A stretch of DNA of 64,000 bases from NCBI GenBank assembly GCA_038380795.1, contig CM076268.1, positions 4,209,001-4,273,000 of the forward strand. Direction: 5' to 3'. Of this stretch, positions 1-13,640 are shown one piece after another (the stretch's first letter is position 1; every line of letters starts with the position of its first letter). Position numbers and translations under genes: made by a program. This DNA comes from Pyrocephalus nanus. Taxonomy: Eukaryota > Chordata > Aves > Passeriformes > Tyrannidae. The notes under the pieces were generated by a model. The model was not told the origin of the DNA, ran no database searches, and saw only the letters and a list, made by a program, of their open reading frames with translations.

Positions 1-55
1 CAGCTTAAAGCCATTTCCCTTGTCCTTTCACTGCTTGCCCTTGTCCTTTCCTCTT
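1..55 (-). mobile_element. CR1 LINE fragment (truncated by window edge)
   Basis: GCTTAAAGCCATTTCCCTTG followed by TCCTTTCACTGC is the reverse complement of the CR1 3' region that reads GACAGGACAAGGGGAATGGC. It is short and diverged, and the 3' end may lie outside the window. Confidence 0.55.
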
Positions 56-510
56 CATATAAAGCCATAACTACATTAAGCACTAATAAAATCTCTTTTT
101 AATACTCAGTCTTCCTGTACTGCTCTTTTAAAGTGAGGTCCAGGTAATCAGTTTGGGGCTTTGCATGACCATTTTCAGTTTAACACATCAATGTTCAAAG
201 CCAGAGCCTCCTGCACTGAGAGCAGACCTGGAGTGCTGTGACCACAGTCAGGAGAGTGACTCTGACAGAAATTATTTTCTCTTAAGGCTGAGCACCCAAA
301 TATTCCCATGTAGAACTGCACATAGATCTAAGAGCATCATGGAAACTAAATATAAAGTACAGTCACACTGATTTTATTTTTTTTTTTTTTATAAAGAGCT
401 AAATGTTTTAAAATGCATTTCAAACTTTTTTAAATGTGCTTCAAACTCTTCATAAGGAATAATTAAGTTTTAGCTTAAAAGAAAAAAAGAAGTGGCATTG
501 GAACAACTAG

Positions 511-564
511 AATCATAGAAGATCCTGAGTTGGAAGGCACTCACACAAGGATCATCAAGCCCAA
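511..564 (-). mobile_element. CR1 3'-end fragment
   Basis: AATCATAGAAGATCCTGAGT then TGGAAGGCACTC and GGATCATCAAGCCCAA is the reverse complement of a CR1 tail. It is the same tail type as the element ending at 53061. Confidence 0.75.
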
Positions 565-2831
565 AGAATATGAAATATCAATATAAATATGGCCAACAGT
601 ACTATCAAGCATCTCTGTGAGAGCAACGGACAAAGTATTTAAACATATACAAGTATTAAAGAGAATTTTCTAAACAAGGCATCAACAGAGCACACAGAAA
701 TCCCAGTTGCACTCCAGCATGGAGCAGGGATCAGGACACCTGGATTGCATTTTCAACACCATCATGACTGTGTGCAATTTTCATATTGCCCTTCCTCTGA
801 TTATAAAACGTTGTTCTCTTTCATCTCAAATATCCAAAGGTAAATCCATTAATTTCTTTTGGAAGCTGTGGGAGATGCTTGCAGAAAGGGGCAGTGCACC
901 TACACAGGCTCTGGAAACTGCACTTCAAAGGGGAAAGACCAGTTTACAATATGCTGGTTACTCTTAATCCAAAAGACTCAACTCACATGTATTTTAAGAC
1001 TGCTTACACTTAACTTACATTTCATTAAACAAACTTACTGGATTGAGAAAGTGTTTCCTGGTTTGAAATTCCAACAGTAGCTCGATAAATCAGTTATTCC
1101 TCCCTACACTCAACGTGCTTTTCTGGAGATCTATGTCAGCCAATTGCAGCAGGATAATTTCAGGGTTCTGGTATTTAATTGATTTATTGGGAAGTGTGTC
1201 TGAATTTGGGATTTGTGCCTCGGTGGAGCCCCGGCTGTGACAGGCAGAGCGTCCCTCCCACGGAACGCAGCGGGTTTGAAAAGATGTGCAAAAATTAGAG
1301 CTGTTTTATTAAAAAGTCAAGTTATTGGGAGGCTGTCATAGACTAAACAGAATTGTTAGAATAAAAAATAGCTGACAACTCCCCCCTGCTCTCAGACACA
1401 GGCTGTGACCGAGACACCACTACTTTCTCCTGAGTGTCCTGCCCACTGCTCGTGCAAATTCTAATGTGCTTTCCCAGCAACAAGATTGAAATTCTGCTTC
1501 TCTGTGAACTTTGCAGAAACCAGATCCCACCAGAATGCTAAATAAATGCTTCAGACGATGCCTGGCACTCTGCAAACACATGGGAGTCATTTATTGGCAT
1601 GAATATTTAGAAGCAGTGTTGATTACGACTTTAATATTAGTGCATTGCTTCCAAACCCCGTAAGATATACAGACTATGGAGTTTTGAGAGAGTAAAACAC
1701 AATTAATTACAATATAACACAGTAAATAATTAAGATATTGCAGTGGCACAAATGGATTCTTTTCAGCTGAAGGCCCTCAGTTAATATGTAAATGACAGTT
1801 ATGTTTATTCATGAGTTCACAGTGGTACTTATTTGACAGTCAATTGATGTCAGTAAGCTGCAAAGTTAAAAAAGCAGCTGCAGAATAGAACAGGCTGTTA
1901 CAAGGCAAAATCATCTCTCAGAGAATTCCTAAAGCTGGAACTTCTTATTATGGAGCACAATAATGGCCCAAGTTAGGATGCTGGATTGCTTTGCACAAGA
2001 CCCAGGTTCACATTCTTGCTTTCCCATTGATTTCTTTCACACAAATGGCTCATTTCCTTCTTTTCCACCCGGGAAGAGATGGAACTATGCTTTTTCTTAC
2101 TCTGACTGGAATTCATCAGCATAAATGCAGTAAAAATTACCCACTGCTCAGGTGTGATGGTGACTAAAAACACACAAACACTTCAAATCATAGATTTCCA
2201 ACGTTAAAGAAAAATAAATATCAGTCAGAAAGGGCATTTTAGGTTTGTGTTTGGGGTTTTTTCCTCCCTTCTCTTTAAATTTATCCACCTGTGAAACGAA
2301 CTCATATTTTACTTTAGTTTTTGCAGTGGTGGTAGAGTCTCCCCTGAGTTATTTGCACAGTTCTGCTACAAAACCTTATAAGCTCATTTTGAATCCCGTG
2401 AAGCTCTGTGATACTCTCCCCTCACAATCAATATTTTCAAAACAGAGTTGCAAGATGAAATGGGAAGGACTGTAAATACAGACATTAGATGGCTGCTTTA
2501 TATTTTCCTTTTAGAATCATCAAAAAAAAAAAAAGCACATGGTGGTGGCACAGTCTCTCCTGCTCAGAATATCTCAGAAAGGGCCACTTCTTGTGAGTTC
2601 TTTCTTGAGCACCAGGGAAAAATAATTTCCATGCTGATACATCAATTTATTCCCACATTGATCCCTTTAAAATTATCAACGGGGAAAGCAAAGTGAACCT
2701 GATGAGAGCAGCGTTATTTAAACCAGAAAGAAGAATTTTGTGCAGCTCCACCTTCTTTTCTCTACAGACTTATGTTTTCTAGTTCTTTCTGCTCTTAAAC
2801 TGCAGCTTGCTGTTTTCTTTTTGGCAATGTC

Positions 2832-2851
2832 TTTTTTTTTTTTTTTTTTTT
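2832..2851. repeat. Homopolymer T20
   Basis: Twenty uninterrupted T. Confidence 0.9.
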
Positions 2852-3809
2852 GGGTGGTATAAGAGAAGATTTCATCAACGCACACAAGCTGTTCCCTCAT
2901 ATCCTAAGAGGCAGAACTGACTTCAGGATAATTAAAGTAGGACTCTACCCTATTCCCTTCTTAGTTAGAAGATTTACTTCCAAAATCTGCATCAAATTTT
3001 ACCAACAGAACAGGAAAAACATTCTCCTCTTTAATTTTCTCCTTGCTTGCTTTCTAGCTGAAGGTTTTTAGTTTAAATTGGCTTAAGTGACACTTAATAT
3101 TCTGAAGGAAATCAGGGAAACAGCGAGTCAAGGTCAAGCAAGAACTCTCACTGATAAAGCAGATTGAAAAAATTAATAAATCACTACTTGAATAACTAGA
3201 AGATGATGAGACAGCAGCCTATTTCTGAGTCGGAGCAGCTCTCTAGTAAAACTAGTTTAACATGTTTTTTAAGTACTATGAATTTTTTCCATTTTAAATC
3301 ATATTGATCTCCAGGTCTTCACACAGGAAGAGAAAAGGAAGGATGGTTTGTGGATTAAGGGTCTGTGGATGGTGTTGGGATTACTTTCTAATACTGATAC
3401 GATAAACTCAGAATAATCAGGTTTTTATTCCTGAAAACTAGTAACCATCCATTTGGATTTGTTCACCTTGCTGGGATGCCCATTCTGGAAGCTGAATACA
3501 AAGGAGTCACTGAGCACATTTTCCTGCACAGCAATCTAGGAAATAGTCCTAATTATTGCTGGATCATCCCTTCCTTTGGGCTGTGGGGTTGGGACTCACT
3601 GTGATCACACTGTAGTGCTGTGTTTTTTTCACCTGGTACTCAGTGTTGAGACTGGGAAAAAATACTGCAGGTCATTTATTATGTTTGGAGAGGCAGAAAA
3701 CTGATGAAATGGAGAGTCCTAACACATATATCTTTGCAACTTCCTGTCTATGAAAGATAAAGGATTTCATTAGGTTAAGATACGTGAGTTAGACCAGCAC
3801 ATACACCTT

Positions 3810-3830
3810 TAAATAAATAAATAAATAAAA
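3810..3830. repeat. (AAAT)n short microsatellite
   Basis: TAAATAAATAAATAAATAAA, five tetranucleotide units. Confidence 0.9.
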
Positions 3831-4586
3831 ATATTCTAGCAATTGCATAATAGAAATAAATGGAAAATCTACAGACAAGAGAAAGAGAGAAAATGAACTC
3901 AAACCAGCAGCATTAATTCATTTGGAAACAGAAATGCATTTTCAGATGTATCTGGTATCCAAATCCAGAGAATTAGAGATCAGCACAAGAAATAGAACCA
4001 AAAGGGATGATTTTGCTCCTCTGGTTTCAAAGTTTTAAATTATATCCCAACGGGGTAAACTGAAACAGGCAGGTTTGTTTAATCCAACAAAGTGGTTTCC
4101 AGTCCTTCCAGAGCTGTTATTAACTTTGCTAAAGCCAACCTTGTAACAGGGGCAACTCTGCCCGTGTGGCTGAGCTACACCCATGTAGTTGTGTCAGCTG
4201 CCAGGCCACAGTTTGCATGAACTGTCCTGACAGGTCACTGGGGGGACAGTCCTGGGCTGAAATGGGTCCAAATTGGCAAGACAGTAAGGAAAAAAATAAT
4301 TATGAGGACAGTTATGGATTGTAATTAGTTGTCTGTAACAAAACCCCTGACATTCAACACAGAGCAAAAATGAAAAGGCAGTAAAACCTCACGGATTGTC
4401 ACATTTCATAAATAGTTGCCTGGGCTTTAGTTTGAAGAGAAACAAAGAAATCGCATCGAGTCAAACCAGACCTAATGATTTGATAGTCAAAGTACTCCAC
4501 CAGGGAATAATTTGGGAGTATTTTTAAATCCGAGGGCTTAAAGTGTGCAAAAATCACTGACATTTACTGTAAGAATAAGACCCACT

Positions 4587-5116
4587 TTGGAGAGACCCCA
4601 CCTGGAGCTCTGTCCAGATCTGGGGACCCCAACAAAGGATGGACATGGAGCTGTTTGAGCAAGTCCAGAGGAGGCCGTGAAGATGGTGAGGAAGATGGAA
4701 CCCCTCTGCTCTGCAGATGGACTGGGAGAGCTGGGGGTGTTCACCTGGAGAAGAGAAGGCTCCAGGGAAAACTTAGAGCCCCTTCCAGGGCCTAAAGGGG
4801 CTCCAGGAGAGCTGGGGAGGGACTTTGGACAAGGGCCTGGAGGGACAGAACAAGGGGGAATGGCTTCCCACTGCCAGAGGGCAGGGATAGATGGGATACT
4901 GGGAAGGAATTGTTGGCTGTGAGGGTGGGCAGGCCCTGGCACAGGTTGCCCAGAGAAGCTGTGGCTGCCCCATCCCTGGAAGTGTCCAAGGCCAGGTTGG
5001 ACAGGGCTTGGAGCAACCTGGGCTAGTGGAAGGTGTCCCTGCCCATGGCAAAGGGTTGGAATTGGATGAGCCTTAAGGTCCCTTCCAAACCAAGCCACTC
5101 CAGGATTCTATGATGC
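4587..5116 (+). mobile_element. CR1 LINE 3' region, the longest copy in the window
   Basis: About 530 bases from GGAGAGACCCCACCTGGAGC through GGTTGCCCAGAGAAGCTGTG to the terminal CCAGGATTCTATGATG. The end of ORF2 and the 3' UTR of CR1 are recognisable, and the 5' part is missing as usual. It shares its left half with the copies at 33651, 54549 and 63611, so they form one subfamily. A 186-codon antisense open frame across it is not a gene. Confidence 0.93.
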
Positions 5117-6250
5117 TATTTACTGTCTCCTCTCTGCTCCTGTAAATAGAAATTCCACACAAAAAATGTAAGGGTCAGAAGTTTATGTTATCTCTTATGC
5201 AGAGCTCTGGAAATTAAGGACTTCTGAGATATGTCAGAGAGCCACATTCCACACAAATACAGATGTTTTTCCTGCATCACAAGAGTTAACAGCAGGAATT
5301 AGAAATTGCATAACTGAAGGAAGAGTACATAATTTCCAGGAGGGATAAATTCTATGCCATTTTCTGTTATCTATATGAAAATGCCTTTTGTTTCCCTTAT
5401 TTATCACACACTGACATTCTGTGTTGGTGCCTTCACAAGCTAAAAGGTGTATTTATAGGTATCAGATCTTTGGGCTGATTATATTCCCCTACTATCTATA
5501 ATACACAAAGAGGGAAAAGCTGGGAAATCTATAAGAAATAACATCACTTAGGGAATCTTACCATGGAAACTGGAATTCAATCCAACAAGTGCAAGCTGTC
5601 TACAAAGTATACACATTTAAAACAATCACAACCTGCAACAAATACTATCAGTTGCATGTAATGCTTTTAAATCAATAAATATTTCTTAGTTTGCTTTTGG
5701 CTTTAGTTTAGAAGCAAACCCAAAAGGCAGTGTTTCCTGCAAACGCCTCCAAAACCGAGTGCTATTTCATGTGGACATGAAAAGTATAAACATTTAATTC
5801 AGATTGTTTTGCGAGTTCCTGAGGGCAGGGAATTCAGCTGTGCTTTCCCTACTGTCAGATGACAAGCCTGAATCCCTGTGGCTGCATCTAATGAGCAGCA
5901 ACTAAGAGAACAGAGTATTTTTTGCAGTTGTTTTTTTTTCCCTTTAATGCCTTAGCAAAGGCTCACAGCCCCTTAACAAATTGGCTGAGCCAGTCCAATA
6001 ATGCTGGAAAGCAAAGAACTTCCAAGTTTGTTCCCAAGTTTATTTTAAAGCGACTCTTTGAAAACAGAATGATTATACTTTTTTTGCTTTCTTGCTGACT
6101 GTGTACAAATAGATGTGAGATTCCTCTATCTGGAAGGCACAATAGCTAAATTTCTTTTTTCTTCTTAACTCCTTCTATAGCAAATCAATCTGCTGCTTGG
6201 AGGTAGTCAGGCTTTTCCACCCTCTCCTTTTTCTGCTCCCCACACTGCCA

Positions 6251-6350
6251 TATATATATATTTGTATGGCAGGATATATTTATATAAAAAGATATTTATT
6301 TATATATATCTCTTTATATGTATTTCTCTATCTCTCAATAAACATTTATA
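6251..6350. repeat. TA-rich low-complexity repeat
   Basis: Interrupted (TA)n with TATATATATATTTG, TATTTATATAAAAAG and TTTATATATATCTC blocks. Confidence 0.85.
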
Positions 6351-6440
6351 TAACCTGCTGCCCACCACATGACACAGCAGAACCCATGACACATGAGATC
6401 CTAAATGGCTTTTCTGCCCCTTCCCTGGCTTCCTTCCAGA

Positions 6441-6530
6441 AATCACAGGATGGTTTGGCCTGGAAGGGACCTTTGAAGATCATCTAGGCCAACCCCCATC
6501 CCATGAGCAATCGACACCCTCCACTAGATG
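6441..6530 (-). mobile_element. CR1 3'-end fragment
   Basis: AATCACAGGATGGTTTGGCC, TGGAAGGGACCTTTGAAGAT and CATCTAGGCCAACCCCCATC is the reverse complement of a CR1 tail. It stops after about 90 bases. Confidence 0.85.
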
Positions 6531-8421
6531 ACAGAAAACCACACCATGGAGCTTTTGGGACGTGCATAAAATAAGAGCAACGGGACAACCTTGGGAACGA
6601 CCCCAATTTAGGAGAGTTCTTTTCATAAGCTAAAAAGATTTTCAAATAAAATGAAAAATGTAAATGTTTGTGTGCTGCCTCTGTAGCACTGGCATAAAAC
6701 TCTGACCATCAGGTTATTTGGCAGCATCTGCTGAAGGTCCTGTGAATCTCTATAAAAGGCTATTTAAATTAACAGCTCCTTGACCACTGTTGGTGTCCCA
6801 GGATCCCTATCCAGACTTAAAAATTCAGGCAAACAACACTCAAGAAAGAGGAAACCAAGAAGTTAATTGTGCCAGACCAAAATCAATAAAATTACACAGC
6901 TCTAGCTCCCAGTTCCCTGGTTTCCATGCAGAAATACAAAGCTAATGACTGCTGTGGGAAAGGGAGAGCTCCATCCTTTCTGTGAGATATTCCTGATTTA
7001 CATTAAAAAAAAAAAAAAAAATCAAAGAATAACCCAACTAAACCATGTTCAAAAATGTCATAACACCAAGGATCAAGTATTTCAGGAACAAATCCAAAAT
7101 AACCAGTGTGATGTTTGAAAGCAATCTGTGCCTTCTGAGGCTGAGTTGTTATGTTGTGAATTTATTCGGTGTCAGTAAAAAGTCAGGCATTAAAAGTGAC
7201 TTCGACCTTTGCACCTTATTTTAATTATCAGGCACTGAGGTTGCACTGAAACATATTTGGGTACATTTGACCAGCTAAAAAGGGATTAACGGAAAATTCT
7301 CAGCTTTATACTTTTAAAAAAAAAATAAGGAAAATAAACCAAAAGGTGTTCTTTCTGTCTTTTTAATTAAATCTAAGCAGTGCAAATAGGGCAGCCTTGC
7401 TTTTTTCAGCAGCTCTCCAATTATCCTCTGAACTGTATCAGTTAAAAATAGGTCCAAATCAATACTCCCTTTGCAGGACAAACTTTGCAACAAGAAAATC
7501 TTTTGAAGGTTCCTAAAAACAAACATGAGTGATTTATGAGAAGGGGGACAGGTGTTGGCAACGCTTTGAAGGAGCCGATGGGGAGCGAGCTCCGTCTCCT
7601 TTGGTCCAGGATGTGGTCTGGGAGAAGGATGAGTGCTGGAACACAAAGCAGCCCAGGTGGGGGTATGGAAGCCCCTCCTGTATCTTTGCAGCAGGGCTGG
7701 GATGCAAAACAACCCAGAGCAGCATTCGGTGTGTGTTTGTCACACTTCCCTGCTGGCCTGCGAGGAGTCTGCTCCGCATCTGGGAGCTGGTGATCCGTCA
7801 CACTCGCGGATCACAAAGGAGAGAAGAAAGGGAAATGCAACAGCATATGGTTTGGGCTAATGGAAATGACTGCACCAAACTGTGAACTTGATTTTGTATT
7901 AAGAACAACCAATAAAAATAATAGTAGAATGTGCTCTTTCAGGCAGCTCTCATTTGTTGTGGTGTATCCCAAACAGAGCAGCCCCCGGTGTGCTGCCTGC
8001 CAGCTCTGAGAAGGGCTATTCCCGTAAATTTACCTAAGACCACCAAACTTTGTCACCCAGGTGTGATGTGACTTCATGGAGCGAAGGACTTCCTACCCAG
8101 CCCATCAGTATGACGGGCAGGACCTCAGCTTGGAAGCTTTTTAATCCCAGCCTGATGGAAGGGTGTGTTGTTTGCTATCACAACCCGTGCCCTGAACTGG
8201 CTGGAAAGAGCAGGCCCTGCCTGTCCTCTGACATCCTGTGACCTTTCCAAAGGGGTTGGGCAGGAGGTTCATTGCACCAACGCACTTTTGAGCCCTCTGA
8301 GAGACCTGCAAATATAAAGATCTTTTTAATAGAATACAAAGAAAGACTTGTTGAAGAGTCTGACTAAAAGACTGGCTTTAAAAAATGAGTCCTCCCTACG
8401 CTGTTTTCCTTCCTGTGTTCC

Positions 8422-8560
8422 TAGAACCATAGACTGGTTTGGGTTGGAAAGGACCTTGGAGACCACCTCATTCCACCCCCTGCCATGAGCAGGGACACCT
8501 TCCACCAGATCAGGTTGCTCCAAGCCCCATCCAACATGGCTTTGGACACTTCCAGGGATC
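8422..8560 (-). mobile_element. CR1 3'-end fragment
   Basis: Starts AGACTGGTTTGGGTTGGAAA and runs through CAGGGACACCTTCCACCAG and GGTTGCTCCAAGCCCC to GGACACTTCCAGGGAT. It is a reverse-oriented CR1 3' UTR. Confidence 0.92.
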
Positions 8561-11500
8561 TTGCCCCAAAAGGTTAAAATAGAAACACCCCCTATGTCTC
8601 TGGGGGAGTGTCTGCATGGCCTTATATTCAGAAAAGCCAACCAGATGCCACAGAGCCTTAGAGATCTGAGAAGCTCCTGCTCCTGGTACCTGCTGCACTG
8701 CCAGGCCTGCTCTTGGAAGCTTTCAACTATCACCTCTGCACAACGATGGCTCACTCTGTTAAAAGGATGTTTAACATCTGAAAACTTCAGGCCCAACGTC
8801 AGACATTCTTCCCTGCCTCAAAAACGGACCAGAACCTGGCAGAAGGAATGAAAACAACCCGGAATTTGCTCCAAGTAAACCCAGAGTCATTATCCAGTAT
8901 TTACACTGCACGTCTGAATCACAACTGCTCGCTCTGCTATCAAACAGATGGGAGCCAAAAGCACCTCTTTGTTGGAATACATGATGTGCTGCTTAAACAA
9001 TGCTTGGTGGAAGGCTGTGCAAGGAAAACAAACAGCCCTGTTCTGTAGTAAATTGTTACAAAGCAAAACTTTAATAGAGTTGGCAGGGAGGAAGCCATTG
9101 CAGAGGGTCTGGGTAGCCTTAGTTATGGAACAGAACTCCTTGCATACAGTCCTTTGCAATTTGGGTGATTATCATGTGAATGAACAGCTGTTGATATTTG
9201 CCAGTTTCAAAAGTACGTGAACTTCTTGGAGGGCTACGCAGGGTAAATTTAGAGGATCTCATTTGGGTTCTCCTATGCATAGCCTGAAAAGTAAAGCTGC
9301 TCCTCTTTGTAAGGACACTGGGGGCTGTGACCTCCTTCACTAGAAGTTTGATTGCAACATCATATACTCCCAATATGCTCCAAAAATCAAGGTCAAGCAG
9401 GGATCATGTCAATGACTATGTTAACTCGTTAGCCAGTGTAATTATATTTTCTGCACCTTACTCCCTCTGTCCCACCACACTTCCTGAGAGTATTCCCAGC
9501 TAATAACTCCACATTTCCCCACCCACCCACACATCCACTGTTTTATAACAGAGCTGGAGATCAACAGCCAAGCTGCCCCTCTTTAGGAACATCTCTCCTT
9601 GGACACACCCAATTACTGCAGCACACATTTGTGGTGTGCACTGTGGGGGGTGAGAACTGCGATGATAATCACTGCTAAGTTTTCAGTGATAAGGAACAAC
9701 ACGTCCTCCAGACTGATCTGATAATGTTCTCCTCTGTGGGAGCTTCTCTCATGCTGAGAGGGGCACCAGCAGATGAGCTCTGTGTATTTTGCACAGGGAT
9801 TGTAGCACGAGATGTTTGTGCCTGCTGGGGAGGCAGCACCTCAAGAGACCTGGGTTTCAGCAACAATAAAAAATTAGGTCCATTCTGACTATGAGAGTCA
9901 TTATCTGAGCCACCTGACCGCTCCTCACACCCCTTCAGTGCCACCTCAGAGCCTCCTGCAGCGGTGCCAGGATGGAGGTTTCCCCCCACATCCGTAAAAA
10001 AAGGGTTGCAAAGCTATAAAAGAACAAAAACCAAACCACAGTCAGCCTCCTGCCAAAATTTCCTTGGTTCAATTAACTGACATGGAAAGAAATAATGGTA
10101 AATGCAGTAGTGACTGTGTCCACTGAGAAGCAAACTGAGGTGGCCACCCATTTCCCTGAACTGAAAGTCAATCAGAATGCTTCAAGAAAGCCCATAAATT
10201 ATTCTATCACTGAAAGAGGATTTCAGATGCTTTTTGTTTCCCGTCAGTACAAATCTGGCTGGGCTCAGTAAGTTATATTGAATGCACATGTATCTCCTTC
10301 AAGCCACATTTCATGCTCTCCAAACATCTTTCTCTAAATTAGATCCTTTCATATTTCTTGAAAAGCTCAGTTCTTAATTAGGAAAGAGTTCTGATTTTCC
10401 ATTTTCATTAATTCATTTGATTTCAAGATTTTGAAGCCAGAGTAATTGCAACTAAATGAGACTTACTGAAAGGCAAAAAGATACAATCAGCTTCAGACAA
10501 TGAGAAAATTAAGAACTTTTCTTAATGCAAGGGTAGGTCTAAATGTCCTGGCTAAACTAAATTCTCCACAAATGCAACAATCTCCAGAGAAGCAATGATA
10601 GATGTTTTGCCTCTCCGAATGAACTCGGAGGCTTGGCCAGATTAATGCTTAAATCACTTAATTTATTTGGCTTAATTCACATGCTGTTCTTCACTTGCAG
10701 ATCCCTCCAATCCCGGGGCTCCACTGCACCAAGCCCGTGCCAAGATCTCTGAGAGCTCAGGCTTTGCTTCTCTCTAAACATCATCTCGTATTCTGCGGCT
10801 CAGATTAAATCTCCTGCGCTAATTTGTTATTGCAATCGCAGAGACGCTTCTGGATCCCGGTTCCCTCCTGCACGGCAGGGACGGGACTGCAAAGCAGGAG
10901 TGAGGAGCTGGGGGTCTGATTTCCACTCCTTCAAACCACAGTTTGGCTCTGATGATCTTTGGGAGATGACAAATGAGTTATACAAAGACAGATAAAACAC
11001 TATTTTTTTTTTTCTAAAACTAATGGAAAGGGCGATGTCACCCCACTCTTGGGCTACTCAAGATAACTTGACAAACTTCCCAAAGCTGTACTTCCAAGAC
11101 ACATGAATCATTTCTCTGTCCTGGAACGTGCCCTAAGAGACAGAAGGATCCAAAGATTTCCTAGTAAAGGAAGTTATATTGAAACCTGTGGGCAGCATCT
11201 CACATTTTTCTGCTTAATTAGAAAGAGGCTTTACTCACTGATACCCCAACTCTACATTTACAGTCTTGTAGAAAACAAATGACACAAAGTAGCGTGGAAA
11301 GCACAGTAAATTTATCTAAGAAAGCACTCCCTGGAACAAAAACATATGTTTTATTCTGAATGATACCCAGAGATTTAAAGCATTAATGACCAGCATATTT
11401 CTTGCCACAAAGGCAAAGACAAAACACAGATGAAAATGCCATTGCCATTAATATATACACAAAAAAACCTGTATACAAAATCTAGCTATTAAAGATAAAA

Positions 11501-13551
11501 TGCATTTTTAAGATACCTAACTAGGTCATAGAGGCCAACAGGCATCTAATTACTCTTGTAGATAATTTAAGTATTTTCAATTACCATCTGAGCTTATAGA
11601 AAATCTGTTTCTTTTCATATTGCACATATGTTCAAGAAGAGTAAGCTATAAAAAAATACTTCTAGAACAAGTTCTCACATGGCATATTAGATAAACCTGT
11701 GGGTCTAAAAAAGTAACCCATGGATCAAGGTTATATAAATTGATATTAAAGCTCAGCAAAGATCTGCTTTACACTAAATCATCTAGAAAATAGCACACCC
11801 TTTCTCCATGGAAGGGCACGAGGTAAATAACTGAAGAGGAGGTAAAAACAGATAATCAATTATTTCAGTTGGCTTCAGGGTTAGAGCTGGAATTTTCAGC
11901 CCCTTAGAGAAAAAAACAAAAATCAATAGAGCACAATATCTTGAGATTACAAAGAAAGAAACATCTTCAAGGCGTTTGCAACACGCGATAAAAGTGTAAA
12001 GAAAAGTCCACTGTCACCTTCAGCTGCTCCACCACAGTGCAAATGAGCAAAAATTTGCCTGAACTGCCTGCACAGGGTAAGAAAACTGAAAAAAATCCTG
12101 TCTCATAAAACATTTGAATTACCCACCCTCAGCCCCATGGACCAGTGCAGCAACACAGAAGGAGCAAGAACACTCTGCAGTTCAGGCAGTGGATGCTGGT
12201 GCTGGATTCCCACGGGAAGTGTGGGGAAAATGGGCTTGACAGTAGCTTGGGAATAACAGGAGAAAGCAGCAGTGGCTCCTGAGGCCAAGAGATGAGGAGC
12301 AAGTAGAGTTATAAGCTGCAAACCAGATTTTGATTGTTCTTTATGGAACCAAACCTTTCTGTAAGATCCTTTTGTGCAAAACCCAGGCTACCAGAGCATC
12401 CCACCAGGAGGGAGGTCTGTCCACCTGCCTTCCTGGACAGCTCTCAGTTGCTGACATCTCATTCAAGGATCTATTCACAGTGTTTCCCCCTCTTCTTGTT
12501 GTTCCATTGTTTGTACAAGTCCTGCTCTACTTTCGCTTCCATCCCCAAAACCAGAAGCAGAACTGGCACAGGTAAGAGAGGATAATAAAGATCACCTGAG
12601 ATAGACTTTTTTATGTGGTTTAGCCTGAGAAAATGTAACAAAATTCTGAAAACACACTCATTTAGATGTTAGTCAGAGCCTCAAAGTCTCTAATTTCAGT
12701 TTCAGAGGTTTTTTTATTACCCTCTCAGGATTAAGCCCCAATGGAAATTTAAATACAAGTTTCCCCAGGGATGGGCTATGATACACAGAATATTTAGGTA
12801 TTATTTGCCTACGTGAATTGTGTGCCATATCCTGTTAAATTTCCATCAGCTTTGGACTTTTATTGTCTTCTGGAGCAAAATTCTCATGTTTAGACCCAGG
12901 GGAGCCTCCCTTTTAGACCTAGAACTACAAACCAACTATCCTTCCTCACAAATAAGGAAAGGCAAAATGAAAGAGAAAAATCCTATTTTCCAGCTTAGCA
13001 TTGGGAAGAGTTGGTAATAAGGAGCACTGAGTGAAGAGATCTGTTGAACACCTGAACATTTCAAGCAATAAGCTAACCACAGAATTATTAACCCCAAACA
13101 TGCCACGCTCTGCATGCCCTCTACTTCCTCCACGGCTACTGACCCAAAACTGCTGAAAAGTTACCAGAAGGAAATGAAAAAAAAAAGAGACTCACAAGCA
13201 GCTCTAGACTGAACATGTTTTTCATCCAGATGATCCTTCAAAAACAAGCCCAAACCCATTACCCTGTCGCTGTTCACCGCTAATTAACAATTAGACATCT
13301 CTGCAACACAGCCCATGGGATCTACCAGGACTTTACAACCCCAGCATCCCAGAATGTGTTTTTGTAATTACTTCATGCTCATTGTAAACAGTTGGGATTG
13401 TCATCTCAGGACCTGGTCTATTCCTGATGCTCTGCACTTCAATTCTCTCGACTCTTCCCCCTTCCTGAAGATCTTCTGAAGCTTTGATGCTTCTCAGAGC
13501 AACAGATGACACAGATAATTGTCTGCTGCTGCCTCCCAACACTGCTGGTGG

Positions 13552-13640
13552 AACTGGGGTTGCTCATCCTGGAGAAAAAGAGGCTCAGGGGGGAACTTCT
13601 CACTCTCTACAACCACCTGACAGGAGGGTGGAGACACAAC
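13552..13640 (+). mobile_element. CR1 internal fragment
   Basis: GGTTGCTCATCCTGGAGAAA, GAGGCTCAGGGGGGAACTTC and CTCTACAACCACCTGACAGG match the CR1 segment GGAGAAGAGGAGGCTGAGGG...CTACAACTACCTGAAAGG. No CR1 3' end follows, so it is broken on both sides. Confidence 0.75.

Noticed and set aside
4538..5098. 186-codon minus-strand open frame
   Set aside because: It runs antisense through a CR1 3' region. Similar frames recur in the other CR1 copies at 33651, 54549 and 63611.
12330..12590. Possible plus-strand exon ending GGCACAG before GTAAGAG
   Set aside because: A donor-like site is present, but the upstream frame has no known domain and no matching acceptor or partner exon.
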